Notes under the pieces: generated by a model
What the model was told of the DNA's origin: nothing
The model's input: the letters and a program-made list of their open reading frames with translations, nothing else
The model's database searches: none
Assembly: GCF_014235185.1 (NCBI RefSeq)
Contig: NZ_CP060131.1
Location: 5,649,501-5,713,500 of the forward strand
Direction: 5' to 3'
DNA from: Pseudonocardia petroleophila
GTDB taxonomy: Bacteria; Actinomycetota; Actinomycetes; Mycobacteriales; Pseudonocardiaceae
DNA length: 64,000 nt
Program-made: the position numbers and the translations under genes
In this document: in pieces, positions 26,101 through 42,200 of the stretch
Numbering within the stretch: position 1 is the stretch's first letter
How the letters are laid out: the number at the start of each line of letters is the position of its first letter

Positions 26101-29100
26101 CACCGTCGGCCCGCACACCGCGCTCGGCTCGATGAACGCCGTGCTCGCCAACCGGATCTCCTACACCCTCGACCTGACCGGGCCGTCGCAGACGGTCGAC
26201 ACCCTGTGCTCGTCGTCGCTGGTCGCGCTGGCCCAGGCGATGACCGCGCTGCGGACGGGGCAGTGCGGGGCGGCGATCGTCGCGGCCTGCCACGTCGGCC
26301 TGACGCCCTGGTACTACCGCAGCCTGAGCCAGCTCGGCGCCCTGTCGGCGACCCGGCCCCGGCCCTTCGACGCCCGCGCCGACGGCTTCGTCCCCGGCGA
26401 GGGCGCCGTCGCGGTGCTGCTCAAGCCGCTGGCCGACGCCGAGCGCGACGGCGACCGGATCTGGGGCGTGCTGCGCGGGGCCGCGGTCAACCACGGCGGC
26501 CGCGGCAGCGCGCTGCCCGTGCCGCGCAGCGAGGCGCAGGTCGCGGTCGTGCGGGCCGCGCTCGCCGACGCGGGCCTGGCGCCCGCCGACGTCTCGCTGA
26601 TCGAGACCCACGGCACCGCGACCCGGCTCGGCGACCCCATCGAGGTCGCCGCGCTCACCGAGGTCTTCGGCGGCGACCCGGCGCGCACCGAGCCGGTGCG
26701 GCTCGGGTCCGTCAAGGCGAACATCGGGCACCTGGAGCCGGCGAGCGGGCTGGCCGGGCTCATCAAGGTGCTGCTGTGCCTGGAGCACGGGGAGGTCCCG
26801 GGCCTGGCGGGGTACGCGGAGCCGAGCGCGCACGTCGACCTGTCCTCGGGCACCTTCACGGTGCCGACCGCCCCGGTCCCGTGGCGCTCCGACGGCCCGC
26901 GCCGGGCCGGGATCAGCGCCTTCGGCATGGGCGGCACCAACGCGCACGTCGTCGTCGAGGAGCACCTCGCGACGGGCCCCGGACCGTCGGAAGGGGCCGA
27001 CGACGAGGGCGAGCACCTGCTGCTGCTCTCCGCGCACACCCCCGAGGCGCTGGCCCGCCGCGTCGCCGACGTCGCCGCGCTCGTCGGGGCCGGGACGGAC
27101 GTGCGGGCGCTGTGCGCGTCGGCCGCGACCGGGCGCCAGCACCTCGCGCACCGCGTCGCCGTGCTGGGGGCGGACGCGGCGGAGCTGGCCGTGGGACTGC
27201 GGCACGCGGTCGCCGGTTCCGTCGTGCGCGGCGACCGGGTGGTCGCCGCCGACGGGCTCGCGGCCCGGTTCGTCGCCGGGGAGAAGGTGGTGGCGCCCGC
27301 CGGGTCCCGCTCCCCCGGCGGGCGCCTGACGCTGCCGCCGTACCCGTTCCGGGCGCCGGCCGTTCCCGACACGGAGTCCGCGCAGCGGACCGTGATCGGC
27401 GCGCACGTGGTGCTGGGGCAGGAGACCGTCCCGGCCGCGCTGCTCGTCGTGCTGGGGCTGGCGCAGGCGCCGGTGCTGGAGGACGTCGCGTTCACCGCCC
27501 GCGGCGCGGGCCAGGGGTCCGTGACGGCCGACCGGTCGGGACGGACCGTCACGTTCCGGCACCGCGACCGCGCGATCGGGCACCTCACGCTCGGCGGTCC
27601 CGCCCCCGCGGCCCCGCCGGCCGAGTCGGCCGACGCGCTGGCGCGGGCCTGCCCGCGCGAGCTCGACCCGGACGGCCTCTACGCCTGGTTCAGCACCCGG
27701 GACATGGAGTACGCCGCGCCGTTGCGCCCCGTCACCGCCGTCCGGTTCGGGCCCGACGCGGTGGTCGCGGGCCTGGTCCTGACCGGTGACCGCGTCACCC
27801 GCGCGGTCGCCGCGGTCGACGCCGCCCTGCAGGCGATGGCCGTGCTCACCCTCGCCGACCCGGCCGCGCCCGGCGCGACGCTGCTGCCGGTCGCGGCGGG
27901 GCGGGTCGTCGCGTTCGGCGACCCCGCCGACGCCGCACTCGTCCACCTGCGGGCCGACCCGCCCGCCGCCGACGGTGCCCGCCGCGGCCGGATGTCGCTG
28001 CTCGGATCCGACGGCCGTGTCCTGCTCACCCTCGACGGCGTGCGGTTCCGGCCGGTGCCCGCCGAGGTCGCGGCGGAGCCGACCGCCGCTCCGGCGGCGC
28101 CCGCCGGCCCGGCGTTCACGGAGGCGGCGCTGGTGGAGCTCGTCCGCGCGGTGCTGCGCGACCCGTCGGTCACCGCGACCGGATCGCTGGCCGCGGCGGG
28201 GCTCGACTCCATGCTCGCCACGCTGGTCGCGGCCGAGGTCAACCGGCTGCACGGGGCCGCGATCACCCCGATGGACGTGCTCGACGCCCGGGACTGCCGG
28301 GCTCTGCACCCGGTCGTCGTGGAGACCCTGCCGCAGCAGGCCCCGGCCGACGAGCGCGCGGTCGCCGAGGCGGCGCTCGTGCGGGCCGTCGAGGAGGCGG
28401 TGGCCCCGGCCCTGTCCGACGGGGGGCGCGACCGCGACATGGCCGTCATCGGCCTGTCGTGCGCGCTGCCCGGGGCGGCCGACGCCGACGGCCTGTGGTC
28501 GCTGCTGTGCGAGGGCGGCAGCGGTGTGGGCCCGGCGCCGGAGTTCCGCTGGGACGGCCGCGGCGGCCCGCCGCCGGTGGGCGGGTTCCTGCACGACATC
28601 GAGGAGTTCGACGCCCGCTTCTTCGACTTCTTCCCCAAGCAGGCCGAGGTGCTCGACCCGCAGGCGCGGTGGCTGCTGCGCACGGCGTGGGAGGCGCTGG
28701 AGTCGGCGGGGATCGCCCCGACCGCGGCGCCGCGGCGGACCGGCGTGTTCGTCGGCGCGAGCTACCAGCACTACCGCGAGTACAACGTCGAGCGCGAGCT
28801 CGACGCCCACAGCGGCCTGGGCAACCACAACGCGTTCCTGGCCAACCGGATCAGCTACTTCCTCGACCTGCGCGGCCCGAGCATGACCATCGACACGCTG
28901 TGCTCGTCGTCGCTGGTGGCGCTGCACACCGCGGTGCGCAGCCTGCGCGACGGGGAGTGCGACACGGCGATCGTGTCCGGGGTCCGGCTCGCGGTGTCGC
29001 CGCTGCACTACACCGCGATGCGCAACCTGCGGGCGCTGTCCCCGACCGGGGCGTCGCGGGCGTTCGACAACGACGCCGACGGGTTCGTGCCCGGCGAGGG

Positions 29101-31822
29101 CGTGATCACGCTGGTGCTCAAGCCGCTGCGCGCGGCGCAGGCCGACCACGACCGGATCCACGCGGTGATCAAGGGCACCGCGGTCAACCACGGCGGGCGC
29201 ACCAACGGGCTGACCGTGCCCAACAGCACCGCCCAGCACGACGTGATCACCGACGCCCTGCGCGACGCCGACGTGCACCCCGACAGCATCTCCATGCTCG
29301 AGGCGCACGGCACCGGCACCCCGCTCGGCGACCCCATCGAGATCGACGGCCTCACCCGCGCCTGGCGCCGCCACACCGACCGCACGCAGTACTGCGCGAT
29401 CGGGTCGGTGAAGACCAACATCGGGCACCTGGAGCCGGCCGCCGGGCTCGCGGGGCTGGCCAAGGTGCTGCTGGCCCTGCGCCACGACACCATCCCGCCG
29501 ACCCTGCACGTCGACCGCCCCAACGACCACATCCGCTTCGAGGAGACCCCGTTCTACCCCGCCGCGGCGCCGGTCCCCTGGCGCCGCGACGGATCCCCGC
29601 GCCGGGCCGCGGTCTCCGCGTTCGGGATGGGCGGGGTCAACGCGCACGTCGTCGTCGAGGAGCCGCCCGCCCCCGCGCCGCGCCCTCCGGTGGCCGGCCA
29701 CGACCACGTGCTGCGGGTCAGCGCGGCCACCGAGGAGGGGGTCCGCGCGCTGGCGCTGGCCTACGCGGTGCGCCTCGCCGGGTCCTCCGGCGACACCGAG
29801 ACCGCCGACCTGGTGCACACCGCCAACGTGGGACGCGCGGTGCTGGAGTTCCAGACCGCGGTGCACGGGCGGTCCGCCGACGCGCTGGCCGCCGAGCTGC
29901 GGGCCGTCGCCGACGGGATCGTGCCGGTGGCCCGGGTCGACCGCGAGCGCGCCGCCGACCCGCACGCGAACGTGGTCGCGGCCGTCCGCAGCGGGTACGC
30001 GCACGTCGACTGGGCGGCGCTGTCGGCCCCCGGCGCCCGCACCACCGACCTGCCCACCCATCCCTTCGCCCGCGACCGGCACTGGAACCACGCGCCGCCC
30101 CACCCCGGCGGCCGCGACGTCCCCGCCCCCGCGCCGCCGGTCCCCGCGACCGCGCTGCGGGTCGTGTGGGAGCCGGGCGCCGCGCCGGACGCCACGCCGG
30201 TGGCCGGTGCGGTCCGGGTGCTCGCCCGGTCGGCGGGCGCGGCCGAGCGGGTGAGCGCCGCGCTCCTCGCCGCGGGCGTCCCCGTGGCCGCGGACGGGAC
30301 GGGTGGGCTCGTCGCCGTCCCCGATCTCGACCGGCCGCACGACGCCGGCCCGTCGGCCGGGGAGTTCTGGACGCAGCTGCGCGACCTCGCCTCGGCGCTG
30401 CCGCCCGGTGCGGCCGTCGTGTGGGCCGAGCACCGCTCGGTCGCCGTCGACGACTCCGAGCGCGCCGGGCTCGACCCGGCGGCCGCGGCCCGCACGGCGG
30501 CCGTCCGCGCCGCCGGGGCCGAGGGGAAGCTGCGGGTGGCCACCCTCGACCTCGATCCCGCCGATCCCGCCGAGCTGCGGATCCGGCAGGTCGTGGCCGA
30601 GCTGCGCACCGCCGACGGCGCCACGGCCTACCGGCGCGGCACGCGGCTGCGCTCGCGGACCGTCCCCCTCCCGGCCGGGGCACCCGCGACGGTCGACGGC
30701 GACGGGTTCCACCTGGTCACCGGCGGCCTCGGGGCGGTCGGACGGGAGCTGGTGGCCCAGCTGGCCGCGTCGGGGGCGCGGGCGATCGGGATCGTGGGGC
30801 GCTCGGCCGGCGGTGAGCTGCCGTCCGGTCTCGCGGCCGAGCTGGCCTACCTGCCGGCCGACGTCACCGACCCCGCCGCGCTCGCCGCGGTCGTCGCGGA
30901 GTTCGGGCGGCGCTGGGGCCGGCTGCGCACGGTCGTGCACTGCTCGGGCGGGGTGAACCCGTTCGGCGCCGTGCGCCGCCGCGGGTTCGCCGACGCCGAG
31001 CGCGTGCTGGCGCCGAAGGTCGCCGGTTCGGAGAACGTCGTGCGGCTCGCCAGGGACCACGGCGCCGACGCCGTGGTTCTGGTGTCGTCGATCGCGGGCG
31101 CCCTGCCGGAGGCGGGACCGGGGGTCGTCGACTACGCGATGGCCAACGCCCACCAGCTCGCGCTCGCGCAGCGGGAGCACGGTCCGGCCACCGCGGTGAC
31201 CGCGCACGCCTGGCCGAACTGGAGCGGCACCGGGATGGCGGCCGACGCCGGGTTCGCCGCCGGGCACTCCCTCACCCCGGACGCGGCGCGGGCCGCGTTC
31301 GCCGCGCACCTGCGCGCCGGTGGGGCGGTGATCCTCCCCGGCGGGGCGGCGCCCGACCCGGTCGTCGCCGCGCCGGCCGTTCCTGACGCAGCCGCCGTTC
31401 CTGACGCGGCCGCTCCTGACCCGGCCGTCGCCGCAGCGGTCGTCCCCGCCCCGGTCGTCCCCGCCCCGGTCGTCTCCGGAGCGGCGGGTGCCGGGCCCGA
31501 CGCCGACACCGTCGCCCGCGGCGTCCGGCAGGCCTTCCTGGACGTGCTCGGCGAGGACCCCGGCGACGCCGAGATGGCCCGCCTCGGCCTGGACTCGGTG
31601 ACCATCGCCGAGCTCACCGCGGCCGTCGAGCGCCGGGTCGGGCGCAGCACCGATCCGGCGGTGCTCATGCGCGCCCGCACCGTCGGCGACATCGTCGCCG
31701 CGCTCGCCGGACCGGCCGCCCCGGTCCCCGCGCCCCGCGCCGCCGAACCGGCGGCCGCGACGGCGTCGCTCAGCTCGCTGCTCATGACCCTCATCGACCC
31801 CACCACCGACGGGAGCCACTGA
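23144..31822 (+). CDS. Type I PKS: DH–KR–ACP–KS–DH–ACP–KS–KR–ACP (no AT)
   Basis: A 2892-residue protein that completes module 2 and adds modules 3 and 4. DH2 begins at residue ~10 (H22, D168 in LLLDAVLQ). KR2 has the NADPH loop GGHGGLG near 465 and catalytic Y604, with an LRD triplet where B-type ketoreductases have LDD. ACP2 lies at about 713–785. KS3 (860–1274, C1022) is followed by linker and DH3 (H1421, D1559) but no AT or KR; ACP3 lies at about 1660–1730. KS4 (1764–2173, C1920) is followed directly by a KR with a non-catalytic structural half (GGLGAVG loop, Y2664); ACP4 lies at about 2786–2855. The KS motifs TLCSSSL and NGLTVP-STAQ, with no AT, resemble trans-AT synthases. The start GTG overlaps the previous stop and has a GCGAGGA ribosome site. 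Confidence 0.95.
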   Translation: MTNRVEHYEHTFSADEVFLAQHRSGGTGILPASVQLELAVVAVGGRASFAPVELTDVAFVRPVAVPDGGRATVALSVDAGRFELGTGGRVVSSGTGRTLDAGAPAAPPAVSGTSFPVDRLYAEWAANGLHYGPAFHTVTALTVADGAAEATVAGDDGHRWFGHPLLLDAVLQVVSVALQDLATGHPPRPMLPIGIARVAMHGPCADGVTVRVRRTAVQGAYSVADAVLLDAGGRVVAELTGVRMRSLPGAARTSPLISRIRWTPAPSPATTPSGTWVVLHEGPLAPVAQALRDGGAHVVEVGRRSDHAALWDEITSDGATRLAGVVHGFGAGPQRAEADEFDAGLHDVLAALVTLAKRQRSGARFVVVTRGGQAVVDGDRPTPARAALWGLLRTAAIEYPGLSPRIVDVDAVSVGSLAAELGEGPVEVALRDGVRYEPVREFVTEPAPGPHPVRRGGHYLVLGGHGGLGLAVAERLASAGAGSVALVSRSGGRDVDPAAVAAITAHGCAVDHRAVDVNTPGGLREVVASIRAERGALHGVLHAAGTLRDGLLRTATREDVAAVLAPKVDGVRELAAAVEGLELDFAVLFGSVSGAFGNLGQGGYAAANAYLDAVAHAAGAPWVSIDWGLWGEIGMGVAVAEQLRRRGVRPLGTVEALDAMITVLRLGERQLVVAHPDGEPGGEPAAPAPVPAAPTVAPAPAAPDGGVPGPAGSEEAVRAALTAFLAARLGVERIDGDAPLTDFGVDSIMSVELAEELTRRWGTSLPATLFLEYADVDELTEALVRRYGAAPPSPVTAPVPAPTAVPAAPEADPRPAFAGSVAMALAPDATPVPAAPPVPDAGAPADGRSAPARDDRAGAVAVVAVSGDLPGAEDLDGFWAMLRAGGHAFTDVPAERFDVDAHVQERSVDMTGTYCRSGAFVDQVDRLDPCFFGLSVREVQDMDPQQKLLLEHSWSVLQEGGMAGRRDVGVWVGATYTHHRDAAGLDTVGPHTALGSMNAVLANRISYTLDLTGPSQTVDTLCSSSLVALAQAMTALRTGQCGAAIVAACHVGLTPWYYRSLSQLGALSATRPRPFDARADGFVPGEGAVAVLLKPLADAERDGDRIWGVLRGAAVNHGGRGSALPVPRSEAQVAVVRAALADAGLAPADVSLIETHGTATRLGDPIEVAALTEVFGGDPARTEPVRLGSVKANIGHLEPASGLAGLIKVLLCLEHGEVPGLAGYAEPSAHVDLSSGTFTVPTAPVPWRSDGPRRAGISAFGMGGTNAHVVVEEHLATGPGPSEGADDEGEHLLLLSAHTPEALARRVADVAALVGAGTDVRALCASAATGRQHLAHRVAVLGADAAELAVGLRHAVAGSVVRGDRVVAADGLAARFVAGEKVVAPAGSRSPGGRLTLPPYPFRAPAVPDTESAQRTVIGAHVVLGQETVPAALLVVLGLAQAPVLEDVAFTARGAGQGSVTADRSGRTVTFRHRDRAIGHLTLGGPAPAAPPAESADALARACPRELDPDGLYAWFSTRDMEYAAPLRPVTAVRFGPDAVVAGLVLTGDRVTRAVAAVDAALQAMAVLTLADPAAPGATLLPVAAGRVVAFGDPADAALVHLRADPPAADGARRGRMSLLGSDGRVLLTLDGVRFRPVPAEVAAEPTAAPAAPAGPAFTEAALVELVRAVLRDPSVTATGSLAAAGLDSMLATLVAAEVNRLHGAAITPMDVLDARDCRALHPVVVETLPQQAPADERAVAEAALVRAVEEAVAPALSDGGRDRDMAVIGLSCALPGAADADGLWSLLCEGGSGVGPAPEFRWDGRGGPPPVGGFLHDIEEFDARFFDFFPKQAEVLDPQARWLLRTAWEALESAGIAPTAAPRRTGVFVGASYQHYREYNVERELDAHSGLGNHNAFLANRISYFLDLRGPSMTIDTLCSSSLVALHTAVRSLRDGECDTAIVSGVRLAVSPLHYTAMRNLRALSPTGASRAFDNDADGFVPGEGVITLVLKPLRAAQADHDRIHAVIKGTAVNHGGRTNGLTVPNSTAQHDVITDALRDADVHPDSISMLEAHGTGTPLGDPIEIDGLTRAWRRHTDRTQYCAIGSVKTNIGHLEPAAGLAGLAKVLLALRHDTIPPTLHVDRPNDHIRFEETPFYPAAAPVPWRRDGSPRRAAVSAFGMGGVNAHVVVEEPPAPAPRPPVAGHDHVLRVSAATEEGVRALALAYAVRLAGSSGDTETADLVHTANVGRAVLEFQTAVHGRSADALAAELRAVADGIVPVARVDRERAADPHANVVAAVRSGYAHVDWAALSAPGARTTDLPTHPFARDRHWNHAPPHPGGRDVPAPAPPVPATALRVVWEPGAAPDATPVAGAVRVLARSAGAAERVSAALLAAGVPVAADGTGGLVAVPDLDRPHDAGPSAGEFWTQLRDLASALPPGAAVVWAEHRSVAVDDSERAGLDPAAAARTAAVRAAGAEGKLRVATLDLDPADPAELRIRQVVAELRTADGATAYRRGTRLRSRTVPLPAGAPATVDGDGFHLVTGGLGAVGRELVAQLAASGARAIGIVGRSAGGELPSGLAAELAYLPADVTDPAALAAVVAEFGRRWGRLRTVVHCSGGVNPFGAVRRRGFADAERVLAPKVAGSENVVRLARDHGADAVVLVSSIAGALPEAGPGVVDYAMANAHQLALAQREHGPATAVTAHAWPNWSGTGMAADAGFAAGHSLTPDAARAAFAAHLRAGGAVILPGGAAPDPVVAAPAVPDAAAVPDAAAPDPAVAAAVVPAPVVPAPVVSGAAGAGPDADTVARGVRQAFLDVLGEDPGDAEMARLGLDSVTIAELTAAVERRVGRSTDPAVLMRARTVGDIVAALAGPAAPVPAPRAAEPAAATASLSSLLMTLIDPTTDGSH

Positions 31823-31823
31823 C

Positions 31824-38072
<6,249 letters not shown>

Positions 38073-38114
38073 CGTTCGGCCCGCACGCTCATCGAGGGGA
38101 AGAGGCAGGACGCG

Positions 38115-39236
38115 ATGGCAGGCGAGTACGGGCTCAAGCGGCACTTCGACGGCGGAGCGGCGCGGCTGCTCGGCGGCATGGTCGCCGAGCACCACGCCGG
38201 GTTCGACGTGGAGGGCTACGCGGCCGAGGTCGAGCGCCGGATCCCGGGGCTGGAGCTCAAGGACCGGGTGCTGGTGCTCGCCGAGGGCCTGCGCGACCGC
38301 CTCCCCGCCGACTACCCCGCCGCCGTCGCCGTGCTCCTCGCCGTACTGGGCGACGAGCTGGGCGAGGGCGGCGGGATGTTCAACACCAGCTGGTTCCTCA
38401 TGCCGGTGGCCCGGTTCGTCGAGGAGTTCGGGCTCGACCACCCGGAGGTCTCCCTCGACGCCATCGAGGAGATCACCAAGCGGCACACCGGCGAGTACGC
38501 GATCCGCCCCTACGTCGAACGGCACTACGAGCTGACGATGGCGCGGGTCGCGCGGTGGGCCCGCGACCCCAGCCTCAACGTCCGCCGCCTGGCCAGCGAG
38601 GGGGTGCGGCCGCGGCTGCCGTGGGCCCGCACCCTGCACCGGTTCGTCGACGACCCGCACCCGGTCCTGGAGATCCTGGAGCCGCTGCGCAGCGACCCGT
38701 CGGAGTACGTGCGCAAGTCGGTGGCCAACCACCTCAACGACATCGCCCGCGACCACCCCGAGATCGCGCTCGCCACCGCCACCCGGTGGTCGCGGGAGAG
38801 CCCGACCGACGAGACCGCGTGGATCGTCAAGCACGCGCTGCGGGTGCTGGTGAAGAAGGGCGACCAGCGGGCCCTGGCCCTGCTCGGCGCCACCGGCGGC
38901 GAGCACATCACCGTGCACGGCCTGCGGCTGTGGCCGCGCGACCTGCAGCTCCCCGGCACCGTCGCCCTGCAGGTCGACCTGGAGAACACCGACACCGCCC
39001 GCCACAGCGTCGCCGTCGACTACGTCGTGCACCACGTCCGGAAGAACGGTCGGACGATCCCCAAGGTCTTCAAGCTCGGCGTCGTCGACCTCGGGCCGGG
39101 CGAGCGCCGGACGCTGGAGAAGTCGCACGCCGTCAGGGAGGTGACGACGCGCGCCTACTACCCGGGCGAGCACGTCGTCGACATCCAGGTCAACGGCCTC
39201 GCGCTGGCCTCCGACGCGTTCGAGCTGCGCACATGA
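38115..39236 (+). CDS. AlkC-type DNA alkylation repair glycosylase (HEAT repeats plus Ig-like C-terminus)
   Basis: A 373-residue protein matching the AlkC branch of HEAT-like DNA glycosylases, which excise alkylated bases without base flipping. Signature segments are NVRRLASEGVRPRLPWA, DPSEYVRKSVANHLNDIARD and WIVKHALRVLVKKG. The last ~100 residues (from about 280) are beta-rich, like the Ig-like extension of some AlkC proteins. It is embedded in the PKS operon, 42 bases after one synthase gene (AGGCAGG ribosome site), and overlaps the next by ATGA, so it is made with the assembly line. HEAT-like glycosylases are known self-resistance factors in clusters for DNA alkylators such as yatakemycin and trioxacarcin, which suggests this product also alkylates DNA. 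Confidence 0.92.
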   Translation: MAGEYGLKRHFDGGAARLLGGMVAEHHAGFDVEGYAAEVERRIPGLELKDRVLVLAEGLRDRLPADYPAAVAVLLAVLGDELGEGGGMFNTSWFLMPVARFVEEFGLDHPEVSLDAIEEITKRHTGEYAIRPYVERHYELTMARVARWARDPSLNVRRLASEGVRPRLPWARTLHRFVDDPHPVLEILEPLRSDPSEYVRKSVANHLNDIARDHPEIALATATRWSRESPTDETAWIVKHALRVLVKKGDQRALALLGATGGEHITVHGLRLWPRDLQLPGTVALQVDLENTDTARHSVAVDYVVHHVRKNGRTIPKVFKLGVVDLGPGERRTLEKSHAVREVTTRAYYPGEHVVDIQVNGLALASDAFELRT

Positions 39237-42200
39237 GCACCGTCACCGCCGTCCACCTGGCCGCCTCCGATCCCGCCGTCGCCGACCACCTCGTCGCCGG
39301 GGAACCGGTCCTGCCGGCCGCCGCCCAGATCGAGGCCGTGCTGACCGCGTGCGCCGCGGACCGGCCCGGGGACCGCTGGTGGCTCGACCACGTCGCCTTC
39401 CTCGCGCCGCTGCGCGTCGGACCGGCGGGCGTCGAGATCCGCACCGAGATCGCCGACGACGGCACCGCCCTGCTCCGCTCGCGCACCCCCGGCGACGACG
39501 ACTGGACGACCCACGGCCGCGCCGGCACCACCTCGGGGTCGATGGACCTGCCGCGCTACCTCGACACCGCCGCCCTGCGCGCCCGCTGCACCGAGGCCGT
39601 CCCCGCCGCGGAGATCGCCGCGTGGCGCGCCGCCAGCGGCATCGACTACGGCCCCACCTACCGGGCGATCCGCTCCGCCCACCGCGGCGACGGCGTGCTG
39701 CTCGCCGTGCTGCGGACGCACGGGACGGCCACGCACGTCGTGCCGCCGTCGCTGCTCGACAGCGTGTTCCAGTGCCTCGGGATGCTCGACGCCGGCGCCG
39801 CGGGCGCCTGCCTGCCCTGGTTCGTCGGCCGGATCGCCGTGCGCCGCCCGGTCTCCGGCACGGTCCTCGCGCAGGTCGAGACCACGCCGGGTGACGCGGC
39901 CAGCGGTGTGGTCCGCGGGCGCGCGGTGGTGTGCTCGCTGCAGGGCGAGGTGCTGCTGGAGCTGGACCGGATCACGCTCAAGGCCGCCGCCCCCGCTCCC
40001 GACCGCGCCGCCCCGGAGCCCGCTTCCCCGGGTCCCGCGGCGGCGCCCCTCCCCCGCACCGGGCCCACCCCGGCCGGACCCGCGCCCGTCGCGGTCACGG
40101 CGCTGCCGCCGGTCCCCCGGCCACCGGGCGGGCCGGACGCGGCCCTCGACCGACGGCACCGGGACCGCCCCGCGGCCGCGGCACCTGCCGGGACCGGCAC
40201 CCGCCCGACCCCGGAGGTCGTCGGCACCGTCCTCGCCCCCGGCTGGGAGGTCGTCACGCCGACCCCTGCCGGGGACGCGGGCACCGTCCTCGTCGTCTCC
40301 GACAAGATCGACGGCGCCACCGGCACCGGCGCCGTGCACGACGGGCGGCTCGCCGCCGCGGTCGCGCAGGACCGTCCGGGCCGCGTCGTCTACGTCCCCG
40401 GCCCCGACGACGGCACCGCCGCGGGCGCGACCGCCGCAGTGCAGACGGCGTTCGCGCTGGTCCGGGCGCTCGCCGCGCGGCCGCCGATGGTGGATCTCAC
40501 CGTGGTCACCCGCGGGGCGCAGAGCCTCGGGGGCGGACCGGTGCGGCCGCCGCACACGGCACTGTGGGGGCTGGTGCGGTCGCTGCGGGTGGAGAACCCG
40601 CGGACCGCGATCCGGCTGGTCGACCTCGAGCCCGACGCACCGGCGTCGACCGCAGCGAGGATGACCGCGGCCGGGTTCGACGAGCCGGAGCTGGTCCGCC
40701 GCGGTGACACCTGGTCGGCGCCCGTGCTCGCGCCGAGCACCGCGACGGGCCGCCCGTTCCCCGTCGCCGGCGGGCGGTTCCTGGTCACCGGCGGGATGAG
40801 CGGGATCGGGCTGCACGTCGCGGAGATGCTGGCCGACGACGGCTGCGCGCACCTGACGCTCGTCGGGCGCACCGAGCCGCGCGACGGCGAGCGCCGGGAC
40901 CGGATCGACCGCCTCGCGGGGCGCTGCGACGTCCGCGTCCTCACCTGCGACGTCCGCGACCTCGCCGCCGCGCTGCACGACGCCCCGCGCTTCGACGGCG
41001 TCGTCCACTCGGCCGGGATCCTGCGCGACGGACTGGCCCGAACGCTCACTTCTGAGCGGATCGACGAGGTGCTGGCCCCCAAGATCGGTGGTGCACACGC
41101 GATCGACGCGGCGTTCCCCCGGGACCGCCGCCCGGGAGCGGTGGTGCTGTTCTCCTCGATCTCGGCGGTGCACGGCAACCTCGGCCAGAGCTCGTACTCC
41201 GCGGCCAACGCCTACCTGGACGGCTTCGCGGCCGCCCGGCGGGCGGCCGGTGAGTCCTGGTCCAGCCTCGGCTGGGGCCTGTGGAACGTCGGGATGGGCG
41301 AACAGATCGTGCAGGGAGCGGCCGCCCGCGGGATCCCCGCGCTGTCGGCCGACGAGGGCATCGCGCTGCTGCGGACCGGTCTCGCCCTCCCGCCCGCCCA
41401 CTACGTCCTGTCCGCTGCCCACCGACCGACGGCCCCTCCACCGGCCGGCCCTCGACCGAAGGACGAACCGATGACGACCGTGGCACCCGAAGGACGGCTG
41501 TGGCCGTCGCTGAGCTCGATCCTGCAGTCCACCCTGCACGTGCGGGCGGTCTCCCCCGACGACAACCTGCTCGAGCTGGGCCTCGACTCGATGATGGCCG
41601 TCGAGGTGGCCGCGGCGCTGTCCCGGGAGGGCCTGGAGGTCGACCCGGGCACGTTCTTCGAGCACGCCCGGGTCGAGGACCTGGTGGCCCACCTCGACAC
41701 GCTGCCCCGCACCGGCGCCCCCGGCGCGGGGCTGCCGGCACCGGCGCTGCCCGCCGTCCCCGCAGCGGGCGCCCCCGCGGCGGTTCCCGCACCGGCCGCC
41801 CAGGCCCCGGTCGCCCAGGCCCCGGTCGCCCAGGCCCCGGTCGTCCAGCCCCCGGCCACCGTCCCCGGCGGCGGGTTCGTGCCCGACTGGGACCGGTTCC
41901 GCGACCTCGACGGCCCCCGCCCCGCCGCGAGCGGCACGCCCCCGCTCGCGGCCACCGCGCCGCAGGCCCCCGCCGCACCGGCCCCGATCGCCCCGATCGC
42001 CGCAGCCCCGATCGCACGCGCTCCGATCGCACCCGCTCCGATCGCACCGCCCGCCCCGGCGGCCGCCCCCGCGCACCCGGCGACCCGACGGCCCGCCGCG
42101 CCGCCGCTGGGCCCGTCCGGCGTCCCCACCCCGCGCCGCACCCTGCCCGGCCGCCTCACCGACCGCCCCGACGGCACGTTCCTCGACCGCCGCATCGACG

